NCBI GenBank assembly: GCA_019044685.2
Contig: JAGTXX020000005.1
Span: 62,001-126,000, forward strand
DNA length: 64,000 nt
Source: Nannochloris sp. 'desiccata'
Taxonomy: Eukaryota; Chlorophyta; Trebouxiophyceae; Chlorellales; Chlorellaceae
Direction of reading: 5' to 3'
Shown here: piece by piece, positions 54,499-64,000 of the stretch
How positions within the stretch are numbered: the first letter of the stretch is position 1
Layout of the letters: every line of letters begins with the position of its first letter
Translations under genes and position numbers: made by a program
The notes under the pieces: generated by a model
Told to the model about the DNA's origin: nothing
The model's database searches: none
What the model saw: the letters and a program-made list of their open reading frames with translations, nothing else

Positions 54499-54757
54499 GG
54501 TAGCTTAAATTTGCTATGAAACTGAAATGGGTGTCGGTGCAATAAATCGGTAATATAGTTTGGAAATGGAATATGCACTTTGATGGATTGTTGGGGAGCA
54601 ATGTTTGGAAAATTATAGCAACATTGGAAGGAAAAGTTGAGCTCATTTCAATCGACCCAGGCTTCTCCTCGATGAATTATCGGTCTCCCTCCGTTCTGCA
54701 GCAAGTATCTGGCTTGGAAACCTCGTTGATCTCATTATAGATATATATAAAATAAAG

Positions 54758-55836
54758 ATGCAGGCTGTTATCTCGCAGCAGGTCCGCCCCTTCGCGGGTC
54801 GCACTGCTAGCAACACCACCTCCAGGCGCACATGCTTGGTTGTGCGTGCTGAGGCAAAAAAGACTAAGTGAGTATAATATATAAGATCGCAGATAGGAAA
54901 ACATGCCAGCAGAGGGAGTGCAATGGGTCCTAGATAGCCTTATTTGGAAAGCAAAATGTGTCATAAAATGAGAGATTATGGCAATTTGGATAGTCATGAC
55001 TGCGAATCGTCGAGTTGCGTGGGCATGCTTAGGCTAATATGTTGCCATTGCGTGTTCTCCATGTGTCAGAGTTGTCAATGGCTCGACCTTGCGTTGCATC
55101 ACCCTCATTTTATCTCGTGCAAAAAGTTGGCGGAGCGTCCTTGTATCTTGCAAAACGCCCGTTAATTGCACTTCACTTTGCTCCTATTTGAACTATTGAG
55201 AGGAATCACGAGCGCATCAAACCTCTAGAGCTTGTTGTGGAAGGGCACGGGTCACGACTATTGATCTTGCACCAATTCTAACCTTATTTTCCTTCATTCT
55301 ACGTGTTCTTTTGCAGCCCTCTTCCTGCTATCATCAAGCCTGCTACCATCACCTTGGTCTCCAATGCTATCATGGCCTTTGGAGCCCACGCTGAGGCCGG
55401 TAAAATTTTCGATTTCAACTTGACTGGCCCCATTATGGCTGGACAGTTCCTTTTGCTCATGGTATTCCTTGACAAGACTTGGTTCACCCCTGTCGGTAAG
55501 CTTTTGGACGAGCGTGATGGCCAGCTTCGCGAGAAGCTCTCCTCCGTCAAGGGTAACTCTTCTGAGCTCACCAAGCTCCAAGCCGATGCTGAGAAGCTTA
55601 TTGCTGAGGCCCGTGCTGCTGCCCAGAAGCAAGTTGCTGAGGCCAAGGCTTCCGTCTCTGCTGAGGCCGCCAAGGAACTCGCTACTGCCAAGGCTAAGGT
55701 TGATGCTGAGCTTTCCCGTGCTCTTGCCGCCCTCGAGGCCGAGAAGGATACTGCCTTCAAGAGCCTTGATGCTCAGGTCAACAAGCTCTCTCAGGAGATC
55801 CTTACCCGCGTTCTCCCTGAGGGTGTCAAGGTCTAA
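54758..55836 (+). CDS. atpG: Chloroplast ATP synthase CF0 subunit b' (II)
   Basis: Exons 54758-54867 and 55317-55836 join in phase 2 to give 209 residues. The N-terminal 40-60 residues are a transit peptide (MQAVISQQVRPFAGRTASN, basic and Ser/Thr rich), and a second hydrophobic stretch (TLVSNAIMAFGAHAEA) looks like a thylakoid-transfer segment. The mature protein has one membrane helix (MAGQFLLLMVFLDKTWF) and a long charged coiled coil (LREKLSSVKGNSSEL..., ALAALEAEKDTAFK) that forms the peripheral stalk with subunit b. Its 449-nt intron is the longest in the window. Codon use is biased to C-ending codons compared with its neighbours, fitting high expression. Confidence 0.95.
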
Positions 55837-57187
55837 AATTAAGTTTCTTTTTAGACGTGCATGAGAGATTAAAAAAGATAAAATATGTTCTCGAAAAATT
55901 CTAACTTTTTGTGTTGGCGTCTGTGGTTTCCTCTTTTAAAATTTAAAATTTTGGTTGGGCTAGGGATATATTTATAGGAAGGTTGCCACTGAGTTTGCTC
56001 TAATATGAGAATTGTACATGAGCATGCTGCTGTGTGGTAGCGAAAAATGATCATTTCATCCTATATAGTTTGAGAAGGTACCCTTGTAAAATATTGATTG
56101 ATTGGATACAGTTGCTAGTTGTTCCCTACGATAATTCTCTCACCCGGTACTGCACGGCGGCTGGAGTGGCCCCCGATACAGCACAAGGCAAATAACTCAA
56201 ATAAAACGCCATACAAACTACGAAAAATAAAGAAAGTCTATATTCTCTGAAGCTAGATAACAGCAGTTACTCTCATGTGTTTATTTCTTTGTACAGATCT
56301 CTGCTATGAGTTTATCACAAATTTAAGTAAATTTATTAATTGTTACATACTGAGGAAGGTTATATGGCTTAAGACGCAGAAAATAAAAGAATCTGTCGGT
56401 GGTCTCTGGCCGTTTCCCATTGTCACAAAATCTTCATTGGCTTTAATAGTCCAAAAGATGAGAGAGGAAAACAAAGGAGGGACTGGCAACAGAGACCATC
56501 GATTAGTGAAAATTAAATGCAGCAAGGGCAAAAATAAACGGGAAAGCATAGAGCTAGATAGTAAAAAAGAAGAAATTATAATAGTCAATCAAGCCTCCCG
56601 CATTTTTCATTCAAAAATATTTTCCAGAACAGCAGATACAGCATAGTGAAAAAAAGGGAATTTGAAAGTGGGATGTAACCGTATCAAACGCGTGCAGAGA
56701 AGATTTTAAAAGGGAGGAATAATGTACACAAGCAATCAATTAATAAAGACTATCAGCCGACAAACAAGGAAACAATTTTTTGCCCAGAGCGCTGCAGCGT
56801 CTAGCCTTCAAAAATCTCTCCTTCTCTATTACTCACTCTCCCTTCTTCTCCAAGATGGGTAGGTGATAATAAAGAATCCATCCTTGTTATATTTTTTTAA
56901 AATTTCCAGAAGATGATAAAATTTTGTTGGATGATCGTTGGTGGTGTTTGTGTTGGACTGTTGAGATCAAATCGTTACGTTGGATAAAGAGAAAGAGGAA
57001 AGGCCCAAAAAGGAGGGAGATAGATACTCTCACGTAGATTGGTAGACAGAATTATGGTACGAGGAAAAAAGGCTTCACCAGGAGAAGAAAGTAAACAAGA
57101 ATCTCTTTCTTTTTTCCCGATGACGACAACCTGGATTTTAAAAATAATCAAAAAAAGGTGTCTTCTTCCAATTAGTTTTCTGTAGCT
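55837..57187. other. 1.35-kb convergent gap, no supported gene
   Basis: This lies between the 3' ends of atpG and the prenyl diphosphate synthase gene. A TGTAA at about 56083 serves atpG. A GC-rich patch at 56140-56190 and a polypyrimidine stretch followed by ATGGGTAGGT at 56855 stand out, but no gene could be assembled. Confidence 0.45.
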
Positions 57188-58665
57188 TTAATGGAGTCGT
57201 TCCAAGACATACTCAACCATCATCGCCATAGAATCTCTTGCATCAGAAGGAGGCAATACGGTCAACGCAGTCAAAGCTTTATCTCCTTCTTCTCTTGCCA
57301 ATAATCTCGCTCTCTCAATGCCGCCTCCACCTTCTACCAACCGCAAGCCTTCCTCAAAGCTGCCCGCAGCCTTAAATTTAGAATTCAGCAACGAAAGAAG
57401 CTTTTTGCCAACTACAGGATCTTCCAATGCAAATAATATTGGCGCAGTGATGTTTCCAGACGCCAAATCTTGGCCTTGAGGCTTTCCAAGTGCAGCCGTT
57501 GATTGAGTAAAGTCCAGAATATCATCAACTACCTGGAAAGCTAAACCTAAATGACGTCCATACTCATACATTGCAGATTTAACCTCTTCATCGCAATCGG
57601 AAAACACTGCTGCGCCACGGCAGGAAGCAGCGATTAAAGACGCAGTCTTATAGAAAGATTTATCGAGATATTTTTCCAAGGTGAATGACGGGTCAAAAAG
57701 TGAGGCTGCCTGGGAAATTTCACCATCCGCAAAGTCGGCAATAACCTGAGATATAAGTTTAATTACCTCCAAGTTTTCAAGGTTGGCTAAAAACCAGGAA
57801 GATTGAGCGAAGAGGAAGTCGCCAACGAGGACAGCAACACGAGAACCATACATGTTGTTCACCGTCTTTTTGCCTGGTAAAGGAGAATAAGATCAAAATT
57901 AATTAATCAATCAATCAAAGTCCCATATTTGTGGACAAAAACTCGGTGCAATGGGATTAACGGTGCTACAAACCAAATACATGAAGAATATTTGAATTCC
58001 TCTGATTTCTTACCTCTGCGAATATCGCATTCATCCAAAACATCATCGTGGACGAGAGAAGCAGTATGAATCATTTCAGTAATTTCAGCTAATCTTCTGT
58101 GTCTTTCATTGATATCTGCGAGTCCAGTGACAGGGTATGTTGCCCTAGCTACCAAAAGGACTATGAGAGGACGGATTCTCTTGCCGCCTGCACTAAAAAT
58201 TTGGTCTGCCGCAGCACGGAGCAATGGGTGACGACGTCCAACCACATCCACCAAGTTTTCTCTACAAATGTCCATATCTCTGTCAACAGGACGCCGAATA
58301 TCCTTAAGATTGACCTTATTGGGGTCAGATAAAATGCCAGAGTTTGTAGCAATGCCCTGGAGAGTGTTGGCTAGAGCTGCAGATGCCTCGCGAAGAGGGG
58401 TAAAAACTCTAAGAGGTCCAGCAGCACTACCACGCTGCACGCTCTTGCTATCAGATTCGTCCCCGTCTCTAGATTGTAGTGCCTGAGCGCGCACGATGAT
58501 GCTCCGGTGAGTCCTGGCATTGAAGCCTGAGTGGCTGGGAGCTAATTTGCTGCAATTCCCCAACCTGGCCAAATGCCGAGACAACATGGCGCTGCTATCT
58601 GTATTCAAGTTCAAAAGGGAAGGTAATGTGCGGGTGGAAGATCCCAGCACGCTAGAGGACAGCAT
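57188..58665 (-). CDS. Plastid polyprenyl (solanesyl-type) diphosphate synthase
   Basis: Exons 58665-58014 and 57873-57188 join in phase 1 ([12 protein letters not shown]) to give 445 residues. The N-terminal 65 residues are a Ser/Arg/Leu transit peptide. Aspartate-rich motif 1 is LVHDDVLDE and motif 2 is VVDDILDFT, with [13 protein letters not shown] as the third substrate-binding site. Length and pattern fit long-chain synthases that make the side chain of plastoquinone (SPS). A geranylgeranyl diphosphate synthase is less likely because FARM-adjacent aromatic residues are absent. The C-terminus reads YVLERLH. It is divergent from the glutaredoxin gene. Confidence 0.9.
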
Positions 58666-59023
58666 TGTTCCTTCGATTAGTGGTAGCCTATTCTGCGACC
58701 ACACAGAAGCTCGGCTCAGGAGTAAATGGGCTGTCTCCCCGGTGAATATAACTCTTCTAAATGTCAGAAATTGATTTATTCAGCTAGAATACAATGCGTG
58801 GGAGAAAGAGCAACGAGTTGATAACTGTGGTGCCAAAGCAAAAGTTTTTGCGCCATATTCTTTACCCATTCTTTTACCCCTAAAAGCCATCCAGCAAACC
58901 CCCCATGAACATTAAATATCTTTCTTGAGCTCGATACACTCGAGATCGCACGCCAGAATCGGGTGAAAATTGCATCTAACTAGCTGATCTTTTCAAATCA
59001 AGGCCTAAACCCTTTTCAAAATA
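58666..59023. promoter_or_regulatory. Divergent region, prenyl synthase / glutaredoxin
   Basis: These 358 bp separate divergent starts. No motif beyond AT-rich sequence was recognised. Confidence 0.35.
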
Positions 59024-59648
59024 ATGCCTACCACAACCCACCTTGTCGCCTCCCTGGCGAGCTGCTCCCAGCGCCCCATTATAAATACAGGATCTGCATC
59101 TAGAGCTGGGTTCACTTCCTCCGTTGCCCCACGCTTTTTACACAGCCCCAGCAGCCATGGCAATCTTGTTAGAGACCAACGGAGAACGATATCTAGAGTG
59201 CAAGCTGTAGGAGAAGGTGAGATTTCAGGTTTAGGCATTTTCCTTCATTTAAATATCGTTATGTGGCATCCATTGACCCTTTTTCTTTTATATTTTCCTC
59301 TCCTTAGTAGCCCCTGGCTCTGGACTGCAACCTGAGCTCCGCTCAGCAATCGAGGCGTTTGTAGAAGAAAATAAAGTAGTCTTATTCATGAAGGGTACAA
59401 AAGAAATGCCCATGTGTGGATTCTCCAACACGACTGTGCAAATCTTGAATAGCATGAACGTGCCTTACGTTACAGTGAATATTTTGGAAGATGACTTGTT
59501 AAGAAGCGGGATGAAAGAATTTTCTCAATGGCCTACTTTCCCTCAGATTTATATTGGTGGGGAGTTTTATGGAGGGTGTGATATTCTGATTGCTTCGTAT
59601 CAGAATGGAGAGCTTGCAGAGAGTCTGGAAGCAGCTCTTAATTCTTAG
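59024..59648 (+). CDS. Monothiol glutaredoxin, CGFS type, plastid (GrxS14-like)
   Basis: Exons 59024-59216 and 59308-59648 join in phase 1 to give 177 residues. The first 65 are a transit peptide (MPTTTHLVASLASCSQRPI...). The glutaredoxin domain has VVLFMKGTKEMPMCGFS with the CGFS active site, the TVQILNS helix, TVNILED, SQWPTFPQIYIGGEF with the cis-Pro glutathione site, and GGCDIL. CGFS glutaredoxins carry 2Fe-2S clusters and pass them to plastid apoproteins. The acceptor could be either AG of TTAGTAG; the first keeps the frame. Confidence 0.95.
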
Positions 59649-59938
59649 AATTGATAAACGGAATACGAGAAGCAAGTTGCAGAGGTGTCAGCGCCGCCAT
59701 TAAAACATTTTAAAAAGGACCTGTCTCTGATTTTATTCTTTCTTTCCCGGATGTATTATTGATTGCACGTAATGTTGACTTTTCTTTTATGTACTTTCAA
59801 TTCCGTTTGTTGAATAAGACCCCCAAGTCCCCTAACTGAGCGCAACTGCAAAAAGCAGGAAGAAACTTTCTGAGGTCAAAATTGGCCACCAGACCCCAAA
59901 ACCCTTGCGATTGCCTAAATCGTCGCACAAATAAATAA

Positions 59939-61997
59939 ATGTTTCGGTCTCTGATCGTCACTGTTGCCCGCGAGGGACGACAGCAAGCACAAAGGCATTT
60001 TAGTGCAGCAGCGGCGGGAGTTGCAGGAGCAACTGTTGCTCGCAGAGCGGCTGTTCTCTTCCCCTCAGCGGCTCTTGGTGTTTATGCTGCGGTTGGAGAC
60101 GAGCCACGGCGGGTAGCATTCACGGTATCAGTTCTACCAGCTCGATTGGCACGTGATGCAGTTGCTGCGATCAAAACAGTTGTTGGTGAGTCTTATAGAA
60201 ATCTCGCTAGGCATATAATAATTCAGAATATTCATTCGACATTAATGTCTGGTGCCTTTGCCATATTTCCATATTTTCTATTTAGTTTGATCACTTACTG
60301 CATCTTGTTTCTATTTCCCGCCCGTTTTGTTTAGACTATCAATATTCATTACATGGTCTAGAAGGCGAGTCTCTTGAAGAAGCCAAAACCCAGTGCCATC
60401 AGCGAGGTGCTGACCGTCTTCTCAAGCTATGCATGAAGAATGGCGGTATTTATATTAAACTAGGCCAGGTAAGAGAAAAGACGTCCCCGCCTTTGTCCAG
60501 TCTAAACTTCATTTATTTCTTTTCTATTTGGTAATTTACTATGCAAAGATGAACATACAATCATCACGCTCATACAAGCTGACGAATTGTTCCTATTCGC
60601 ATCATGTTTTAATCAAACAGCACATTGGAATGTTGGATTACCTGCTACCAGAAGAGTATGTCTTTACCATGAGAGCCCACTTATTAGATCGCTGCCCAGT
60701 TTCTTCCTGGGAATCTGTCCGGCGCACCATCATAGAAGACCTTGGTGCTCCTCCAGAGGTTGTTTTCTCAGAATTTGAGCAAACGTCTATTGCATCTGCG
60801 TCGCTAGCGCAAGTGCACTTGGCACGGGACGCTCAAACTGGAAAAAAACTAGCCGTGAAGGTACAACACCGAGGGTTACGGGAAACGAGTAATGTGGACA
60901 TAGCTACCATTGAGTTTGTGGTCAAAGCGGTTAAACGCTTTACAGGCGTTGATTATTTATGGCTGGTCGAAGAGGTCCAAGAAAATTTACCGACAGAACT
61001 TGATTTTCTGATAGAAGCGGCCAATTCTGAGCGGTGCGCATCAAATCTATCCTCAGACAAGTGTCAGGTACGCGGGAAAGTCGCTGTGCCAGTGATAGAT
61101 CACTCCAAAACGAGTCATAGAGTGGTTACGATGGAATATATTGACGGAGTGAAAGTCACTGATATTGAAGGTTTAAAAAAATTAGGCGCTCCTCCCGCGG
61201 CGGTGGCTCGTCTAATCTCTCAAACCTTTAACGAAATGATATTCAAATTTGGAGATGTACACGCAGACCCTCACGCCGCGAACATGCTTGTTAGAGCTGC
61301 ACCAAAATCTCCAGATGGATCGGTGCCTGGGTCAAGTAGAAAAAATAAAAAAATAAAACAAAAATGGCAACTTGTACTGCTCGATCATGGACTGTACCGG
61401 GTATTAGATGATGAATTCCGGCTAGAATACGCATGCTTATGGCGGTCGTTGATATTTGGCGATCGAGCTGGTATAAAACGCAGCGCCACAGCCATGAATG
61501 CTGGAGACGCAGTACCGCTTTTTTCCGGAATGCTCACTCGCCGACCTTGGAGAGAAGTTTCGCAGGGCAGACGTGGTGCGGATCGATTAAAATTGACGGG
61601 TACAGCTGAGGAAAAGGAAGAAATTATGGAATATAGCGTAAAATATGCCAGTGCAATAGGGGAATTGCTAGCTAGAATCCCTCGAGAATTGCTGTTATTG
61701 TTGAAAACCAATGACAATCTCAGAGCAGTGGACGCTGAGCTTGGTGCTGGGGTGAGCACGTATTTAATTACGGCCAGAGAGTGTACAAAGGCGTTGGCAG
61801 ATCACAGGGCAGCACAGGTACCTGGCTGGAGATCTTATATGGCATCTTGGGTTGAGATGCTAAAGGTAGAAAGTCGGCTTTTGGCGTTGAAGACGAGGGC
61901 GGTAGTTGAGCCTTTGCGAGCTGCCTTATGGGGACAAGGTGATGTTGCAGATGAAGAGGAGGAAGGGCATGTTGAAAAGGACGTTGCAATTCAATAA
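59939..61997 (+). CDS. ABC1/ADCK-family atypical kinase, mitochondrial (ADCK1-like)
   Basis: Exons 59939-60185, 60335-60468 and 60621-61997 join (phases 1 and 0) to give 585 residues. The leader (MFRSLIVTVAREGRQQAQRH) is an Arg-rich mitochondrial presequence. The UbiB/ABC1 signature KNGGIYIKLGQHIG is followed by ASLAQVHLA, the AVKVQHR Lys, EVQENLPTELDFLIEA, the FGDVHADPHAANMLV catalytic motif and LLDHGLYR with the metal-binding Asp. The family supports quinone synthesis and mitochondrial lipid homeostasis. The KxGQ motif and the sequence GMLDYLLPEEYV point to the ADCK1/ADCK5 branch. A Lys/Ser insert (SSRKNKKIKQK) sits between the two last motifs. Confidence 0.92.
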
Positions 61998-62288
61998 ATA
62001 AAAAAATGAAATTATTTTTGATTTTTTTTCTGCCGTTTTTGTCGCAAAAAACCAATAATTTTTATTTCCAGGCTTAGTAACCCTTCTGATTTCGTTTTTC
62101 TAGTGATGTGCTGTTTACTGCTAATTCATTTAATTGCGTGTTTAAAAACTCGTATAATACTGCAATAAACAACAACGAAGATAAAAAAGGGGAAGAATGA
62201 AGAAGAACGCTGTGTAATCGATAAAATAAAACTGTATTCTTGTTTCTTTATATTTTTTCTTTTCTTTTTTTACTGGCACGATCATCTA

Positions 62289-63858
62289 CTATTGTTGGCC
62301 TTGTTGTTGCTTAAGTGTGGAAAAAGCCCAATTCAATGAAGCGCCAACAGCAGGTACTGCAGCAGCAGCACTCTTGTTTAATTGCAAGGGGCCAATTGCA
62401 GGCACCACCAGCGGCATCGGCAGCCGTGGTAACAATGCTGGATGCTGCTGCTTCTTCTGCCCATCTTCTTTCTTGCTGTGTTTATTATCATACATGAATG
62501 CGAGTAACCCTTTCTCTTGGCTAAAGAACTGTCCACTAAGAGCAGCAGCCTGTGAAGCCTTTTGTGCTGATGGTGCAGGAAGGGGAGGCAGCCGGGGCAA
62601 TGGCCTTTTGGGTTTGTTGCCTAGAACGCCAGTAGAGGCATTTGGTTTGAATAAAGGAGGGCAGGAATCAGGTTTATTGAGCACGGGACCTTTTCCATAT
62701 TGATTTAAATTTAAAGAAAGAGATTCCATCGGCTTTCTATTGGCGGTAGTCTGTTGTTTCTTATTATGACTGCGGCCAGCAGGCTGTGCCCTGGGAGCAA
62801 CCGCCACAGGGGAAGAAGAAATCGCCAGGCGAGCAATACTAGAGGTATTATACCCACTGCCACCAATTTTCGACTCCTCCATACTATTCGCAGCTCTTTT
62901 TTTATTTGCAAAGACTGTACGAGGCTGAGGGCTACGGAAATTTGGGTTATTGTCGTTGCCTCCTTTAGGGTGAGCAGCAGCAGTGGCGGTGGGTACAGGA
63001 GTAGGCTGGAACTGGCCATCAGCTAACGCAGCATGATTACGGGAAGTCGATGGCCTTGATGAAGGCGTTTGGATAGCTTTACGACGGTTTGCGGGTGTCA
63101 CATATGGTCGACTCTTCACAGCAGTGGCCGTCGGGGCGGTAGTAGCAAGAGGAACACTTGCTACTGCAGAAGTTCCAGCAACGGTGGAGTCAGGGCTTGC
63201 GAGAGCAGGGTCAGTTGCCTCATTATCAGCAGCAGCAGCAGAAGGAGCTGGGTGTCTGGCAGTAGATTTTGGTGCAGAGTGATCTTGATGGCCTTCACTA
63301 TCCATCTTACCTTTGTGAGCTCCTCCAGTACTGCTAGGCATCTTCACTTTGTCGGATTTATCCGAAGGATCAGGGGTGAGTCTAGGTTTTCCAGCAGCGG
63401 GCTTGCGGGCAGGGGCCTTGTTATTGTTGCAAACAGGGTCAGCAGCACCGGCTCCTACAGCTGGTTGTTTTGCTGGTTGTTTTGCAGGGGAGCGGCGTCT
63501 ACGGTCCAAGTTGTAGGCAAGGACATCTTTAAAGTCATGCATGGCCTTCTCTCCTGGAGGATGCTCCTCAATCCTGCGAGAAAACAAAATTAAAAGCAGT
63601 GAAGATCAGTTGGCAAATATTTAAGGTGGTTGTAAAAGTAGAGATACATGGGGCGTCGTCCTGCCATCAAGCAACAGTATATCATATCTCAATCAATGGA
63701 AGCTCTCTCTTGTTCCAAAGGGCTACAACATGGGTCTGGACTTCTGGCAGCATTCGATCTCTTCAGTTACAACTTCCTAACAAAACTCACTTTGAATCCC
63801 AGTTCCAAGGCATGAGCCTGCGCAGCTCTTTGAGCTGCCTTTCAGCCTTATTTGCCAT
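62289..63858 (-). CDS. Disordered unknown protein with conserved-looking N-terminus
   Basis: Exons 63858-63791 and 63573-62289 join in phase 2 to give 450 residues. The N-terminal 50 residues look like a folded or helical motif (KELRRLMPWNWDSK, then FKDVLAYNLDRRRR), while the remaining 400 are Ala/Pro/Ser/Lys-rich and probably disordered (PAKQPAKQPAVG; KPKRPLPRLPPLP). Several Lys/Arg clusters suggest a nuclear or microtubule-binding protein. No family is recognised. The intron is 217 nt with GTGAGT and CGCAG ends. Without the first exon the frame has no ATG near its start, which supports the join. Confidence 0.65.
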
Positions 63859-64000
63859 AACTTATGTGGCAGCCTTAAATGCCTCGAAAGGAGAACGTTT
63901 TAGTTAATGGCTGTTTATCAAGCAAATTTAACACCGTGTCTGAGGGACCTTAATAGACACTGCAGCCTAACAAGATGCTATAATTAGTCAGCAAGTATTT

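Noticed and set aside
56855..57037. Possible two-exon mini-gene (ATGG exon, then 128-nt exon) ending in a basic stretch that vaguely recalls ribosomal protein eL41
   Set aside because: The intron would be only about 51 nt, half the usual length here, and the residues do not match the eL41 pattern.
1..64000. CRISPR arrays, insertion sequences, retroelements or viral genes
   Set aside because: No direct-repeat arrays, transposase, reverse transcriptase or capsid-like frames were seen; the window is ordinary eukaryotic nuclear sequence.

Overview
This window reads as a piece of the nuclear genome of a compact, photosynthetic green alga (Viridiplantae, most likely a chlorophyte). The evidence is as follows. 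Most genes carry one or a few spliceosomal introns of about 100-180 nt with GT..AG ends. Several proteins have plastid transit peptides. The CF0 subunit b' of the chloroplast ATP synthase (atpG) is nuclear here, whereas red and brown algae keep it in the plastid. A plastid-division dynamin of the ARC5/DRP5B type is present. TGTAA, the polyadenylation signal typical of chlorophytes, recurs shortly after many stop codons. A Picochlorum-like trebouxiophyte would fit, but the genus is a guess. Gene density is about one gene per 1.6 kb, and introns are strongly biased to the 5' end of genes.

Layout. 1-3750: an acidic, RGG-rich C-terminus (possibly MRE11), a small secreted Cys-rich/PTK-repeat protein and a circularly permuted YqeH/BPG2/NOA1 GTPase. 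3997-8374: PCNA, an SP1/MUL1-type membrane RING E3 ligase and plastid tryptophan synthase beta. 8609-20830: valyl-tRNA synthetase, a KIAA0930/DUF2045 protein, a YeeE/YedE-type sulfur transporter, the splicing factor PHF5A, a fused HPPK-DHPS folate enzyme, a small unknown gene with a probable GC-AG intron and a metallo-beta-lactamase-fold protein. 21086-30369: an RlmI-type rRNA methyltransferase, farnesyltransferase alpha with a tiny four-exon gene immediately upstream, SDA1, a DUF1499 membrane protein and a bZIP factor. 30370-36059: a gene-poor stretch with a tRNA-Gln(CUG), two uncharacterised charged proteins and a gankyrin-like ankyrin protein. 36060-44166: DRP5B, EIF1AD, a PsbP-domain protein, a peroxisomal 2-hydroxy-acid oxidase and lumazine synthase.

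44488-48904 is the most unusual part. Three consecutive minus-strand genes (a fasciclin protein, a protein packed with N-glycosylation sequons, and a family I inorganic pyrophosphatase) each begin with a small exon that encodes only a signal peptide and ends in a phase-1 intron. Two of these signal exons look related. This suggests exon shuffling of secretion signals, including onto a normally intracellular enzyme. 49398-64000: a membrane RING protein, METTL26, NSUN2, atpG, a plastid polyprenyl diphosphate synthase, a CGFS glutaredoxin, an ABC1/ADCK kinase and a disordered protein.

Many genes sit in head-to-head pairs separated by about 250-600 bp (for example YqeH-GTPase/PCNA, NSUN2/atpG, oxidase/lumazine synthase), so shared bidirectional promoters are likely. 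Exon joins below were built by hand from splice consensus, reading frame and family similarity; they have not been checked against RNA.
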